A stretch of DNA of 14,131 nt, taken from positions 1-14,131 of the forward strand of contig JAVBMC010000045.1 of NCBI GenBank assembly GCA_031552845.1, written 5' to 3'. This document shows, piece after piece, positions 13,803 to 14,131 of the stretch (the first letter of the stretch is position 1; each line of letters opens with the position of its first letter). Below the pieces are notes generated by a model. It had not been told where the DNA came from and searched no databases. It saw only the letters and a list, made by a program, of their open reading frames with translations. The stretch is from JAVBMC01 sp031552845 (GTDB lineage: Bacteria; Verrucomicrobiota; Kiritimatiellia; RFP12; DVOR01). A program made the position numbers and the translations under genes.

Positions 13803-13832
13803 ACCTCCGTGGCAACCGCCCGGAGGTTTTTT
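13803..13832 (+). terminator. Rho-independent terminator of the anti-sigma/hydrolase operon
   Basis: ACCTCCG (13803-13809) pairs with CGGAGGT (13821-13827) around an 11-base loop, followed by TTTTTT. It is 46 bases after the stop codon at 13757. Confidence 0.85.
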
Positions 13833-14025
13833 ACTCTTGTGCCGCGTGACGGACTCAGGTAGCTGCAACGCTCGATACGCTTGGCTGGAGTTAGCGTAAT
13901 GTGTTGCCCTCGGCGTGTGTTGCCCTGTCCGTGATCGCATATAGAAAATGCCGGCGGGGAGGCGGATATTGATCACTTATTACTTATCGCCTGTTACTTA
14001 TTACTTTTGTAGCAGGGGGGATGTG
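13833..14025. other. Intergenic region with short direct repeat
   Basis: No gene seen. TGTGTTGCCCT occurs twice 16 bases apart (13900-13910 and 13916-13926), and an inverted fragment of the interspersed repeat lies at its right end (13975-14011). Confidence 0.5.
13975..14011 (-). repeat. Interspersed repeat, inverted fragment (copy C)
   Basis: The reverse complement contains AGGCGATAAGTAATAAG, identical to part of copy A (around 3543-3560), and extends as imperfect GTAATAAGTAA. Only this GTAATA module is present; the CCTCTAATAATTCA and CCGCAGATT modules are not. Confidence 0.7.
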
Positions 14026-14034
14026 TGGTATACT
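14026..14034 (+). promoter_or_regulatory. Extended -10 promoter for the last gene
   Basis: TGGTATACT gives a -10 (TATACT, 14029-14034) with the TGn extension and a weak TTGTAG 16 bases upstream (14007-14012). Transcription should begin near 14041, about 2 bases before ATG 14043, which would make the mRNA essentially leaderless. Confidence 0.4.
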
Positions 14035-14042
14035 TATCGGGT

Positions 14043-14131
14043 ATGTTAAGGACTGGGTTAGGTCTGCGGAATTGTTTGCCGGTGGCGGCGTTGTTTATGG
14101 GGTCGTTCTTGTTGTTTGGCGTGCAGCCGAT
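14043..14131 (+). CDS. N-terminus of a membrane protein, possibly a spermidine-synthase-like MFS fusion (partial)
   Basis: The frame from ATG 14043 stays open to the window end. The 29 visible codons read MLRTGLGLRNCLPVAALFMG followed by SFLLFGVQP. A basic start followed by a hydrophobic helix ending in LLFGVQP is very like the first membrane segment of fused spermidine-synthase/MFS-like proteins (usual form LLFxVQPxIAK). That likeness rests on a few residues. No Shine-Dalgarno is visible, but a promoter ends just upstream. The gene is downstream of a terminator and is probably independent of the hydrolase operon. Confidence 0.5.
   Translation, partial: MLRTGLGLRNCLPVAALFMGSFLLFGVQP

Overview
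The window suggests a bacterium of the PVC superphylum, most likely Kiritimatiellota or a close relative such as Lentisphaerota or Verrucomicrobiota. The evidence is two PEP-CTERM surface proteins, a secreted protein whose mature N-terminus reads SENVVGY, a large GT-C/TPR membrane protein, BspA-type leucine-rich repeats, and secreted glycoside hydrolases linked to an ECF sigma factor. This placement is inference from protein style; there is no rRNA in the window. Every convincing gene is on the + strand.

Left part (1-4.7 kb): a secreted two-repeat protein (51-806), a PEP-CTERM protein (903-1448) with a strong terminator, a 12-14 segment GT-C glycosyltransferase-like protein with C-terminal TPRs (1516-3375) with its own terminator, then a second PEP-CTERM protein (4061-4633) with promoter, long leader and terminator. 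This looks like a small cell-surface module in which a membrane glycosyltransferase sits between two sorted surface proteins.

Middle (4.7-5.3 kb) is non-coding and repeat-rich. A roughly 190-bp interspersed repeat occurs directly after two terminators (3508-3701 and 4711-4902), with a short inverted fragment near the right end (13975-14011). It is followed by a cluster of nested TGACAG hairpins (4908-4991) and an AT-rich hairpin (5050-5078) that reuses 15 bases of the repeat.

Right part (5.3-13.8 kb) is the most interesting region: an ECF sigma factor (5344-5871), a secreted GH30-like hydrolase (5939-7528), a secreted GH-A-like protein with an N-terminal glutamine-amidotransferase-like domain (7547-9856), a zinc-type anti-sigma factor fused in frame to a BspA-like leucine-rich-repeat ectodomain (9933-11936), and a second, shorter GH-A-like paralogue (11976-13757), closed by tandem hairpins. 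A bipartite motif, CGAAC[G/C]TTTT-N11-GCATTATAT[C/T]C, lies immediately upstream of both the sigma gene and the anti-sigma gene and nowhere else that I could find in the window. It has the shape of an ECF promoter (GAAC -35, 17-bp spacer, TTATAT -10). My inference is a self-regulating surface-sensing and glycan-processing locus: sigma drives its own operon and the anti-sigma/sensor operon, the LRR part of the anti-sigma faces outward, and the hydrolases act in the periplasm or outside.

The anti-sigma/LRR gene also contains an internal start with a perfect Shine-Dalgarno and a signal peptide (10500), so it may give two products, or be a recent fusion or an assembly indel joining two genes. The window ends in the first 29 codons of another membrane protein (14043 onward).
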